A DNA stretch of 64,000 nt from assembly GCA_024516155.1 (NCBI GenBank), contig JAJJXM010000061.1:186001-250000 (forward strand). The letters run 5' to 3'. Of this stretch, positions 35,477 through 47,300 are shown piece by piece (within the stretch, counting starts at the first letter, position 1; each line of letters starts with the position of its first letter). The stretch is from Pyronema omphalodes. Its lineage: Eukaryota; Ascomycota; Pezizomycetes; Pezizales; Pyronemataceae. A model generated the notes under the pieces. It made no database searches. It had not been told where the DNA came from and saw only the letters and a list, made by a program, of their open reading frames with translations. A program made the position numbers and the translations under genes.

Positions 35477-36276
35477 CTGCTTTGTCTGCTTTGTCTGCCG
35501 GCAGCTATCAGACTTCAGATTTCAGACTTCAGATTTCTTGTTCCCGGCTTGGCTTGGCTTGGCTTGGCTTGGGCTGCTACATTTCTCAGTCCAATCTCCA
35601 ACCCCCCTAACCTCCACGTAGCTGGTCTTATAAATAATTTATAATCACGTGCATGCATGGCTTTCAATAAACACTTGTAAGTTGTGGGGCTTTTAAAGTA
35701 GATAATCACGTACCTTTTGTTTTAATAGACAACTGTGGTGTTGGATTATTAGTAATGTGGGTAATTACGTGGATTTAAATAATTTTTTGCCTTTAAAATG
35801 GGTTGAGTGCAGCGCTGATGGGTTGCGGATGGTACTCTTTCAGATGTTGCCCATCGACCACCGACCGCCGACTACCGACCACCCCCACCGACCACCGACT
35901 ACCGAGCGTTTTACGATGTTAAAAATGTTTGTATACTGTTTAAAACCGCTTCCGGTTGCGAAATGTTTATGCCGGCAATAGTTTCAAGGTATCACATATT
36001 TTGCAAAAATAAAGCATGTTTAATGCAGCGTATAACGGTTTGGAAAAACTAGGCATTACGGATGCTGAAACTTTTTTGGTTGTAATAATATATTGAAATT
36101 AGTTATGATGGAATATTTGGTTTGTGGATATTTATTGATGCAGTGAATACAGGTACCATGTAACTATTTGTTGTTGTTGTTGTTGTTGATATCGCTGAAA
36201 TATTCCTTACCCTTGATGAGAATATCTGAATATGTTAGACCCGTTAGGTTATATACGCCTGTGAATATGTTTTGAA

Positions 36277-36296
36277 CCCCCCCCCCCCCCCCCCCC
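36277..36296 (+). repeat. poly(C) run, 20 nt
   Basis: Uninterrupted C20, followed by GTTTTTTT. Confidence 0.9.
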
Positions 36297-36347
36297 GTTT
36301 TTTTATAAGGGTAGCCTGGTTACGTGCATCATAGTGTCGTCACGGTG

Positions 36348-36418
36348 ACGAAGCGGTGAAGCGGTGAAGTGGTGAAGTGGTGAAGTGGTGAAGTGGTGAA
36401 GTGGTGAAGTGGTGAAGT
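36348..36418 (+). repeat. (GAAGTGGT)n octamer array
   Basis: About nine units of 8 bp; the first two read GAAGCGGT. Confidence 0.88.
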
Positions 36419-37740
36419 AATTCCATTTTTGGGAGTCCATCTAGCTGATTCTTATCTCCACCGGATCTGAGAACGCACCACCTAGGTCCTACTACACAGA
36501 ATATCATGCTATATCAGGGTTCCATAAGTTCTCCGGAGTCCACCAGGCCATGATCCATCTAGTCCTATCCTGGTTATGGTCTGGGTTGCTTCGGTCTTTT
36601 GTGTAAAGTTTGACTGGCTGAACTGAACTGCATTATGGCAGGCAGGGTGTTTGGGTAGTCTTGTACTGTGTATTTCGCTATAGGTCTGGAGTATGGGGAA
36701 TTTTAGTTTCCTGTAAGGTATAGAAGTAAATAGATGGCTTATGATACATGAGAACACTGAAAACTTGTTTGTTTGTTTTTATAATATGATTCTATATATT
36801 GTCTGTTAGGTTCATCAGTCATATATTCCCAAGACTTGGTCGGTATATTTCATTTAATGAATCGGAAAAACCAAAAAGAAAAAAAAAGACAAAAATCATT
36901 CTATCTACAGAATTTATCAATTTATCATGCAGGTTACAGAGTGTGTTTTTGGGAATGATAATAGGGGGTTTTCATGTTACAAAGCCTTGTATAATCGACG
37001 AGACGTTGTAATCTTGGTGGTTTTACTTGGTAATGTCATTATGTTGACATTTTCGAACGTTGGCTTGGATTTGAATGTGAATTATACACCGTCTAGGAAC
37101 CTGAAGATCTATATAGGGCATAATAAATCATAATTCTATCCCTATGGTCGAAACCACCCAATCAGGCTCGAATATATCCTTTCCCCCGGTCTCCCCAAGA
37201 ACATCTTCATGGCAGCTCACTCGGTTGGATGTTGATGCTCTATGCATACAGGGTTCTTTACCAGGTTTGTTTCCGAGCATCCAGTGGCTGTTTTCCAAAA
37301 GTTAAGTCTACAGATAACAATTTGTTTTGTATGCCTCATCGTGGGTTTAATGGGTCAAGATATGTTGATTCAAGAAATACAGGGTCCAGAATAGCTTGCT
37401 GCTCGCCGTGCCGTTTACTCAACATTATGGTCCACTTCGTCATCACAGCAATTCTCAAAGCCAAATATGTCGGTTTTTTGATTCCGATCTCAGGGGTTGA
37501 ATACTTCCATCTCTCGTATTGAAATCCTCTATACTCTCGATACCGTGAAGGTTCCTTCATCCCGAATAACAAGATACTTCACGAACTCTCGACACTCCTG
37601 TTGCCATTTTGGACCCCCTTATGTAAATGCTCACCTCGACCCCTCAAATCTTTGAATTCCAATATTCAATATTCCATTCCTCCAAGTCCCTACATTTATA
37701 CTTTTCCGCAACCATTCCACCGTTTCATATCCCCAACACC

Positions 37741-38342
37741 ATGAATCCTTCCAAAGAACCCACCCCATCCCCCACCGACGAACCAAAAATGTATCCAGCA
37801 CCAAAAATGGGACCATTCCCTCCCAAGCGCGATAACGAGATGTTCATTTCCCCCATTCCTGTGTAGTTATACTAGAAACAGGAGCTGATAACCCACAGCT
37901 ATATCCCGACGAAAAACGGCTGGACCACATCACTTGCGTTAACCCCCACTCCGTACCGTCCACCTGAAGGTACCCTCCCCCCCCAGCCTTACCCCTCATA
38001 CGTATACCCATAACTAACCTCCCCCCCTCCTTAGCGCCTCCTCGAAACGAGAAAATAATCCCACACAAACCCAAACCAGTCCTCTCAGACGAAGACCGAG
38101 CAGCCGGAAAGCAAGCCATCGAGCATACAGAAGTTTGTCAATGTGAAGGATGTGCGGAACTTAGTGACTCGGATGAAAATGAAGAGTATATAAAGGCGGA
38201 TGGGACTTATGTTACTGGACTTCCGAAGGTTAGGAGGAATAATGATGATATGGAGAGTACGGTGGATCAGGAGGGGGATGTGGAGGGGCTTGGGAAGGCT
38301 TGGGCTAGGATGAGGACTAGGTGGTGGTTTGCGAGGGAGTAG
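37741..38342 (+). CDS. small acidic hypothetical protein
   Basis: The ATG at 37741 opens MNPSKEPTPSPTDEPKMYPA and continues PKMGPFPPKRDNEMFISPIP. The C-terminal exon (38035-38342) gives KPKPVLSDEDRAAGKQAIEH, then TEVCQCEGCAELSDSDENEE and a basic end RMRTRWWFARE. The middle intron (37970-38034) has a good CTAAC branch site and closes the frame. Joining exon 1 to the middle exon (37899-37969) needs removal of 37866-37898, only 33 nt, doubtful for a fungal intron; a sequence error or a different exon 1 end is possible. The model gives 167 residues. The CxCxxC-type CQCEGC is notable, but with too few cysteines for a known zinc finger. No family recognised. Confidence 0.55.
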
Positions 38343-38577
38343 GAATTGGATTGCTTGATTGGCAGGGTTGCGGTTTGGGGGGTTGGGGTTTTAGGTTTTG
38401 TTAATTAAATGTCTCTTTTCTGTTATTTTTGGGAATATTGAGACTGCATAGCTCGTGTAGTTGCCATCCTGTCAGTACGAGTGTTAATTCCGCATTCGCC
38501 AAGGTCGATAGCGAATGGTCATTCTTTTTGTGACAATATTTTATATTTGTAAAAGCGGGTCAGTAGCCATAATCACG

Positions 38578-38649
38578 GGTTTTATAGTGTAGTGGTTAGC
38601 ACTTCGGATTCTGATTCCGGCAACCCCGGTTCGACTCCGGGTAAGACCT
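38578..38649 (+). tRNA. tRNA-Gln(CTG)
   Basis: A 72-nt intronless tRNA. Acceptor GGTTTTA pairs with TAAGACC; anticodon stem TCGGA/TCCGG with CTG; T arm CCCCGGTTCGACTCCGGG. A short T run follows about 8 nt downstream. Confidence 0.93.
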
Positions 38650-39597
38650 ATCTTTTTTCAGTTTCCCTTCTTACCTACGGTGCATTACCGCGCCTCTCAT
38701 CATTTTCTCATTCCCCTTGCTGTGCCGTTATTACTTTTCTGAAGCGCGGTTCGTTCCATACGACGTACATTGATCTCTATAACAAGATACGAGAGGTAAT
38801 CACCGAGTAACCGCGCGTCAGTTGAAATTTTGAAATCATAACTTCGCATATTATGCTAAATTACAAACGAGTTTGAATGCACATGGTTGATCTCGGGGTC
38901 TACATATTTGTTAAGCAAGAACCCATGATCTCATGTGTGCTGGAAAAGGTGAGTGATAAGTCATATCAAGAACGTAACTCATGACGCTGGATTCCTGGGG
39001 AATTGATGATTTCAGTGGCTTTTCCGCGAAAATTTCTGGCTTAGATTTTGTCAAATTCACGGAAAATAGTTACACTGTTGCTTCATGTATTGGCTTGGAT
39101 AAGGCATCTCGCTATGAACGCATGTTTCAACACTTGAAGCTACTGTACGGCTGATTGATAATCGAGTACCAATTAATGTCGTTGTCGTCATGACGTTCAA
39201 TGAAAATCAGTTATATCAATAGGGAAATCAATCTATTGCAAAGGAAATGTGGAAAGATGCTCTTGATATTGACGAAATATGTTAATAGCGTTCTAATCGA
39301 CTGCTGAAATACGGATCCCTGACTGATAAGTGTAATCTTGACCAGGGCATCTAGAATTGTCGAATACAGGTGAAAGGAGAAAAATGAGGAGAGAAAAGCG
39401 ATAGTCACATGTGATATTTTGATGAGAAAGAAACGTTTTTGGTGCCTTGAGAAGTAAATACAGTTTTGGATAGTAGCATGAAATTCCAGATGATGAAAAC
39501 AATAAGTGATAGAAAATATAAGTATTAAGTTTTCTTTTGGCTGAAGACTGATGGTTCGAGCTGGTAAGCTGGAACTTGGTGTTTAGATCGATCCGGA
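38650..39597. other. intergenic, no gene seen
   Basis: AT-rich DNA with only short frames between tRNA-Gln and the 3' end of the coiled-coil gene. Confidence 0.5.
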
Positions 39598-40712
39598 TCA
39601 GAATAAGTCTTCGATATAGTATACTGTATCAGAGAGGTCTCCCACGAGCGAGTCATTACCTGATAGAATATAGATACGGTCCTTCTGGGATGCTTCTTCT
39701 TGCCATTTCTCCATCAGTTCTGTATCAGAGATTCCATATACTTTATCGAGACACAGAAAGCGTGATTTTGATCCCTTCAGGTACCCCAAATGACATTCAT
39801 CCAGTCCGAACGCTAATTCAGCAATCTCAGTGAATCTCTATGTATTTTCTCAGCACCCGATGATGTTTCTTGGGGATGGGGTGGAATTACTCTGAAATTT
39901 TTGAACTGATCTCGCACCGCATACAAGAAACCTATGTCCTTCTCACTTAGTGAGCCATCAATGGTGGAATTGTTGCAATGATCCAGCTTGACTTCAGCCC
40001 GGCTTACTTGAATGACTCCATTCGGAATAGGTTTCAAGGGCTATGTCAAATCGGGTTAATCCATTAGCACGCACAAATTTAATCTAAGCAATCAAGAACT
40101 TACTGTTTTTCTAAATATGTAACCGTCCGTCCAGTCTTCTATATTTATAGATTCCATAGTACTGACAGGGCCTTGAATCTCTCGAGCATGATCTGCCTTA
40201 ATCCTATCAATGGCTTGTTCGAGATTCTGTTGACCTTTTTCCTCAACTTCGACTATCCGTTTCTCGATTTTTTGTATGTAGTTTTCGAGCATCTTCTCAA
40301 TTCTTTCCTGATTTTCGCTAGTATTCTTCCATCCTAGCACCTCCCCCAGCCCTTCGAACCCAGTGAGTACCTTCTGGAATCTAGCCTTCTCCTCTTCCAC
40401 TTTTGCCAGCTTCCTGATTGCATCATCGTTGGCCTCAGTAAGTTTGACATTATCCTCCCTCAGCGTCACCAATTCCTTTTCAATAGCCGTATTATGTTCT
40501 ACCAGCCTCTTGTTTTCAACCTCAAGCCTTGTCATTGCGGTTTTAAAGATTGCAAAGGCATCCTGGAAGCTGTGGAAAGTATTATCGTTGGTCGAAGATG
40601 TGTTTTGGAGTTCGTCGGTTGGGGCGATAGACATGATGTCGCTTGCGGATGGGGTAACGGAGCCGGGAGTGCTAGCTTCGATGGATTCCTCGTAGGAGCT
40701 GTTGGCGGACAT
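39598..40712 (-). CDS. coiled-coil hypothetical protein
   Basis: Three exons (40712-40104, 40040-39891, 39837-39598; introns 63 and 53 nt), all joined at phase 0, give 332 residues. The N-terminal 50 residues are Ser/Thr-rich and disordered. A long coiled coil covers about residues 55-185 (FAIFKTAMTRLEVENKRLVE and onward, with heptad Leu/Ile). The C-terminal 130 residues look globular: VSRAEVKLDHCNNSTIDGSL, then SEKDIGFLYAVRDQFKNFR, then after splicing FTEIAELAFGLDECHLGYLK. It ends with VYYIEDLF. I do not recognise a family. Without intron 2 the frame stops at once, so the splice is well supported. A structural or scaffold role is only a guess. Confidence 0.72.
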
Positions 40713-42395
40713 GATTGTTGTTGATATGAGAGGTGGAGGTGGGAAGGTGTTTCAGCCGCAGGCAGTAGTTTAAAGATATGCGAGTCCGGTTTCTTAGCAA
40801 TATCAGATTGGCCATTCAACTACATGCTTTGTGTCTGTGGGTGGTGGAGTATGGTGGAACATGGCATTCCATAATGTGCCAAATTAGCCGGCAATGCTTA
40901 GTTGCTCTCATTACTCAAATCTCCAGGTTACTTCCGAATAACGAAGTCTACCCAATCACCTGTCCGCGACAGCTTACCATTAGCGTAGTCTGAAGGAGAA
41001 CTGAGGATAGTGTCTTGTGTATCATCTCATCTGCATTTGGTTTGTAAAAAGTACATATGGAACTTGTCATTTGATTTTGTGGTACATTTTTGACTTTGAA
41101 AAAACGAAATGAAAAAACGAAATGAAAAAAAGAGCGTTATGTTCGATACCCTACATGACCTACCGGTTCGGATACTCACGCAGTACTTGATGGACCCGTT
41201 TGGAGCTCTTGGCTCAAGACTTGAGGCTTGAGCGGGCCCCCATAGTAATATCTTGACCTTATGTCCTCTTCCCTTCTCAATGGAAGCCCTTAATCATTCT
41301 GTAACTTACCAGTTCATGACAAAGTCAATAATTATAGTCACCAACTAATTGATGTCTCGCAGAAATCCCCACGTTTACACAGATAACAAATCAGCATACA
41401 CGAAAAAGGAGAAAATGAGTTCAAGATATGCTTGAATTCAAACCGTTGTTGTTTCCGGCAATGAACGAAACTGTGATGAATTGCAAGGTATGATCAAAAA
41501 GAGGTATTCCACTTGACGGACCAGCATTTATTACTGTCGCATACGCCCGGAGCCTTGTTATGCACGAGTGCATTTTTGAATCCTGAATCTTTCTTTTACA
41601 TCGATAGGCATTGTCTCAGCCAGGTCGTATCAAGCCAATGGCAAGCAGACATGATACCCCTACACTACTGAGTGGTAGCTAATTTTCGATGACGTGCCAT
41701 AAGAATTTTCTCATTTCCGAGCATTACCAAGGCTGCTGTTTTTCTCTACAGAAGAACGTATGGGAAGATGCGATGGAGAGTTGATAATCTTATAGTTTTT
41801 GCTAGTTTCTTTTGGTCATGCTAGTAGTAATAGGAAATTCGGGTAGTGAGGGTATGATCTAAGGTATGCAAAGATATTATGATTCATGAAGTTTATTATC
41901 TGTATAACCCACGTATTTTGTTGTGGTGGTTTCCTCGCTTGGATGGGATTAGATGGAGAGTTATTCAATTTTGGTTGGTTCAGGTGCAAGTCGCGATTAA
42001 AGCCCGTTCTCTAGCTGTCTGGAGCGGCTGAAGCATTTAGCGCAATGCATTTGTAAATAGAGTGCACGTAGCCTATATGTAAGCAAGAAATGCGCCTTAT
42101 ATTAGAAATCTTCAACTACCAACTGTTGCGGCATTGGCTAACTAATCCTGGAGATGGGGAAATCCTCACAGGTTGCCATCACTACGACAGAAATACGACA
42201 CAGGAGGGTCAACTATAACCACATCACTTGACACAAGCTCCAACACCAGAAACAATAACTTTTATTTATAAAATAGCTAACAAATTAAAATTTTAATCGC
42301 ATGAATGATACAGCAAACAGGTATTTTAACTCCGATGTCCGATATGATATTGTCTACCCACACTTCAATCCAACCTGTAAACACCTTCTAGGAGT
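40713..42395. other. 1.7-kb intergenic region, no gene seen
   Basis: Nothing gene-like was found. A doubled ACGAAATGAAAAA motif lies near 41103-41128. The rest is unremarkable AT-rich DNA between two minus-strand genes. Confidence 0.5.
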
Positions 42396-43808
42396 TTAAT
42401 TGCTTCTGCGTGTTTTACTCCCAAACTTCTCCTGAGCTTCCTCTAGGGAAATCAATTCAGCCTTGCGCGGGGTGTGAACATTATCAGCGGTCTCGGCCCC
42501 AGATGAACGACTATTCGCACTTCCAAACAGCTTGGGAATCAAACCGATGGAACGAGTGGGAGTAACCGGCTCAGAACCGGCATTGACAGATCCTCCACTG
42601 ATACGACCACCCGAGATGTCACTTCCACGATGCTGACTACTGCCATATCTCTTCTGTGCTTCATCGAGGGAGATAAACTTGGAGAAATCAGTTGCCTCAA
42701 CATTTGGCATCAAACTTCTTCTCTCTTCCGGAGAAGAAATCCGAAGCTGTTCGAAAGGGATAGAGCCTAATGTATCAGTAGTGTCAATGGAAGTATCTCC
42801 CCCACTGTTGTGGCTGGCACCGCGCTTTCCTCTCATACTTCCAAATCTATCCTGTGCTTGATCAAGAGGAATTAATTCAAGGCCACTCAAATCCAATATT
42901 CCAATCCCTGAGCCTGTGATCATAGGAGCACCCATGGAACCTTGGCTGGTGCGTGCCAGTCCGGGACCTTGACGGGAGCTGTGGCTAGTTCTAACCATTG
43001 GTCCGGGTCCGTTGAGAGGTCCAGGTCCAGTCATAAGAGGCGCGGAATCCTGTGAGAGAAACTCTCCGAACGTCAGGAGGCTATCTGGCGTTCCCATGGT
43101 TGTCATAGATTCCATAATTCCATCAAGCGATTTTCCAAGCCCATCTCCAGCTTCTTTCATGAAACCTGATCCAAGGAGTCCTGCTTCACTACCTTGACTG
43201 CCTCTGTCGGATGAGCCAGCTCCAAAATCACTGACTTGGAAGCTTCCCTTCAAACTCACAGGTTTACTCCCAAAGGCACTCCCACTGTTTCGCTTGATGC
43301 CACTGCCACGGCTGGTACATGTTTCGTCCAAGATCTCCGGGACCACACCTGCCAACTTCTCTTGAGCTGCCTCGAGTGAAATCACTGTGATTGCTCCTGA
43401 GGGAATGGCGTACATGGGGAGTTTCTCGGCGTCTTCGTGGCTTATCACGACTGTAGAACCCCCTGGCTTGGTTTGGGGGATGGGTGCGGAGATCTGGGAG
43501 ATATTGATATGCTTGCGAGGGTGCTTAGAGGGAGATTGGGAGGAACTGGGGGAGTTCTTAAAGGGGGAGTTCTTGAGGGGGGAGTTTTTCAACGGGGAAA
43601 ATAATGCGGCCATTTTTCCCTAGGCAAGAAGAGTATTAGCGCCACGGTGTTGGGTTGAGAAAGAGAGCAGTAGAAATGAGATAATGAGGATAACGATTAT
43701 GATGAGGAGGAAGAGGGGAGGAGAAAGGGCAGGAGGCGGAAAAGGGGAGGGGAAAACACGTACCGGCTTCTTCGGAGTCTCGTAGGCTTTGCCTTTGTTG
43801 TCTGTCAT
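42396..43808 (-). CDS. disordered protein with repeated ISLEEAQ-type motif
   Basis: Two exons (43808-43764 and 43619-42396; 144-nt intron) give 422 residues beginning MTDNKGKAYETPKKP-GKM. After a threefold SPLKNSP-type repeat comes a largely disordered Ser/Gly-rich protein that carries a repeated 13-residue motif: VISLEAAQEKLAG (about residue 93), LIPLDQAQDRFGS (about 254), FISLDEAQKRYGS (about 330) and LISLEEAQEKFGS (about 404), plus a weaker VISHEDAEKLPMY (about 73). The consensus is hydrophobic-I-S/P-L-E/D-x-A-Q-E/D/K-K/R-aromatic/L-G/A. It looks like an array of short binding helices in a flexible chain. I know of no named family. Exon 1 is supported by an exact splice to the GGA-AAA-ATG junction. 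Confidence 0.78.
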
Positions 43809-44371
43809 CTCGTCGTATTAATGAGTCGTTTTGTACAGACGCACGATATCAGAGCTGCAGTCAGTAACACCGACGACTTTAGAGATGGTGTATGAGTTTC
43901 CGAAATCGTGCAAGAAAAAGTCGTGATATACACGCGTCAGTCCTTGTGGATAGAAAGCTCACCAAATAGAAGATCTGTCGCTGGTTAAACCCGGGTCTGA
44001 AAGCAGCTCAAAAAGTACCCACCGTTGCGTTTGTGGGGGTTTCTCATTTAGGGTTTCCACCACGATGTGGTGCTCAACCAGTCACGATGGTGTTATTATT
44101 CTGTTGCGGAATCCCCTCAGGTTCCACAAATCTCCGTGATCTTCTGTGATGACATTTAACAAAACTCCAGGGGTTGGATGTTGGTGGTCGAAAGTCATTC
44201 CCCCAAGTATAAAGCCTCCCTCATCCCCCACGTCACGATCACCACCCCTCCGCCATTCCCCTCCCCACCCATCACGGGTTCTCACCCGATAACCCAGGGT
44301 TCCTCTCGCAACATCAACTCTCGTACACCCAAAACCTTCATTACATATTACCCGCGCACAACACTGATAAG
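43809..44371. other. divergent promoter region
   Basis: About 560 bp separate the starts of two divergent genes (43808 minus, 44372 plus). No coding sequence or clear TATA element is seen. Confidence 0.5.
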
Positions 44372-47300
44372 ATGGCGAATTTCCGCAACCCCGGACCGTT
44401 CCGCTATCTTCCCGGCCCTATATTTCTGCAAACTCTCCTCCATTTCACACGTTTGCAACACGCGTTAATCTACTGCTACCAGCTCTTCTTATCACGCTTA
44501 CCTTATTATTTCTCCCTATCTATTTCATCGATTCGTTCCTACTACCAAAATCGTCGTAAGTCTCTACCATCGCATGTTTCTCGCCTGCGTCAAATTTGGG
44601 ATGCTATACCTTTCTGGATTGTACACTGCATCTTCACGCTTTGTTTAATCCTGCCGATGTTCTCGTTTCTACATTTCCGGCCGCAAGAAGTAAGGTATCC
44701 AACGCATCCTAAGAGTGCGTACCATATTATTGCAAATGATGTGATGGATGTTTGGTATGCTGGGGGTATTAGGAAGTATATATTGGGAAGCGTTGCGGAT
44801 GTTGTAAGCCATAGACCTCAGGCTGAATGGGTGTTTAATAGCGAGTTTCAAACTGTAAGTTTTGGTCCAATTCCTTTGATTTGGTTCCTGTTGGGTGTCA
44901 CGACATATCACCAACAAGAACCGTAACTTTGAGTTTCTGCACGGTTACGATTTTATCTTCAGCGGCGCTTCTTCCTCCCTTCTGGCTTCATTTACACCCC
45001 CCCACCTTCCACCTTGTATCCCTATCTGCTCAATGAAACAAGCTAACATAACCCTCCTCACAGCTCCGCGAATCCGACGCCTTCTTCAACCTCCGTGAGG
45101 TCGGCATCAACATCGCATTCGCCTGCGCCCACTCCTTATTCTCCCTCATAATCCTACGCTGGATCCCCAACAGCCTCGAATCACAGCACTGGTGGATGGA
45201 TGCGCTATTCGACGCTACTATTAGCGAGGATGTTAGCAGAGAGATGCAGTTTATGTATAAAGACCGACTAAGAAAACGAAGGGATCAGATGGGAATATCG
45301 ATCCTCCCTGGTACTGCTGGAGAGAGGAGAATAAGGGAGAAACTGGAGGTCAGAGCACAGAGAAGAATAGCGAAGAGGAAGGCCAGGGAGAATGAGGAGT
45401 CAAGTGAGGAGGAGACCTCAGAGGACGACCAGGAGCTGGTCAGTGAAGAAGAGGATAGTGATATTTCTGAATCGGAACTATACTGCCTCCCGGAGGAGAC
45501 GACAAATAAGGAGCGTTATGCGAAGAACGCCAGAGTTCGAAAGACGGCTTCACAACACGACACACGGATGAACCCTGGACAGGTTCAAGAGCAGGTCATC
45601 CGGAAAATAAATATCTCCAATGAGGCCTTGCAGTCGGACCCGGTGGTCACTGTTGCAACCTCAGAGGGGCCAATGAGCAACAACCGAAAGATCGGGATGA
45701 ATCGAAACCTGAGACAGGTATCAGGACAAGCTACAGGGCAAGTCGGCAAAGAAACAAACGCCGCCAGTGTCGAGTTAGAACTTCCAATAGATTCCGGATT
45801 TGCAGAGCATGGAAAGGATTCGATGGAGAAAAATACCAAGAACCAGGACAAGAAGAAAGCCAAGACGAATAGCAACAAGAACTCCAGCAAAAATAAGTCC
45901 ACGAAGAAAACCAGGAAGAATAATCGTAAAAAGTCCAGGCGAAATAAAGCCGCGGAAACAAGCATAGCAGAGATCCTCGAGCAGCTTCCCCAATCCGAAA
46001 TTTCCTTCGCGCCAAACCGTGAAGAAATCGAAGATCCCCTCGGCTCTCTGGACGATTTCACTCCTCTCAACGGCAACCTCCCTCCCGGACGTCCCTTACT
46101 CAAGAAGACAGTAACCATTCTCTCCACCCCTCGTCAACTTCTTCGACAAGCCAACCCTCCCCCAAAACCCGTCAGTATCAATAAATCCCACACCGGTGTC
46201 ATGGGGATGACTTTAGACATGTGCAACACGACGGTAGGAAATAGTCGTGTCATGCCTACCAAAGTTTCAGATCGGCAACTGATTACAATGGATATGCACG
46301 AAGCCCTGTGGCTAGAACAAGAGCTCCAATGTCCCGCTGGATTTGCCAGGAAAAATCGTAATCCGGATAAGTTGGAGCAGGGAAATGTTAGAGGTGCTTT
46401 TTATTATATGTTTAACTTACAGGCTGCTGTACCTGCACCGTGGAATATGAGGATGGAAAATAGACGTATGGCGGAGGTTATGGAGCATGGGCATATGCTG
46501 GGTTGTGAAGAGATGGGGAATGTGAAGAAGGCCACAGCGTTGACAATTCAGAGGGATGCACCTAGGGCGGAGATGGCGGAGCAGAACCCGATGGATAAAG
46601 ACTCTTTTGTGGCTGAAGTTATGGCGTGGACGGCTAGGTTTAACAAGGCGGCTAGGAATGCAAGAAACATGGGGGTTGATGATGAGGAGGCTGTGATGAG
46701 AACCGCATGGTTGCGGACAGATCCTGATGCTGTGGTACAGCGAAACAGTTTGGTTAAAGATCCAAAAGCTCGAAGGGTCCGGAAGGGGCTCAAGAAAGCC
46801 ACACTTTTTTTTATTACCCGTCTTACATTTCAGAATATTAGAACTACTCAGCCACAGTCTAGTGCTGAGAAGACAGATAATTCTCGTGGACAATTCCGCC
46901 GAGCCTTCTACGTCATCCAGGCCTCCAAACGCTTCGGAACTCCAGGAAATTCGAAATATTCGCCAGTTGTTCCGGGATATCTCCGCCGGGCCTGTCGTCT
47001 CCAAGGTCGTATTACGTCAGTATCAATCCCAATTTCCCTCTACCGAGCCCGCCCACTCCAAAACCGTAACACGTCAACCCCAAGGCCGGCTCGCTACATC
47101 CCAGCAACTCCTGGAGCCATCCGCCGTGCGGGAGCCATTAGCGAGCTAACCGCGCCCAAGAAGCGCGCACAAAAAGCCACCGTGAAGCCCGAAGCCCCCA
47201 ACTTTTCGACAGCTCAATTCTCGGAACTCGCCCGCAAAGTCCTCAAAAAACCCATCCCTCAAAGCGAACTACGCTGGCAAAAAGAACGACCCCTCGCCTT

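Larger units (their letters stand above)
34702..37740. other. 3-kb intergenic region with many repeats
   Basis: No gene is supportable. It contains a GCATAAA array, a GGTYACTG array, a GAAGTGGT array, two poly(C) runs (35257-35275, 36277-36296), and many short open frames without domains. Confidence 0.5.

Noticed and set aside
45585..46127. 180-codon minus-strand frame rich in Leu/Phe
   Set aside because: It is the complement of the Lys/Asn-rich segment of the large plus-strand gene; the apparent membrane helices are composition artefacts.
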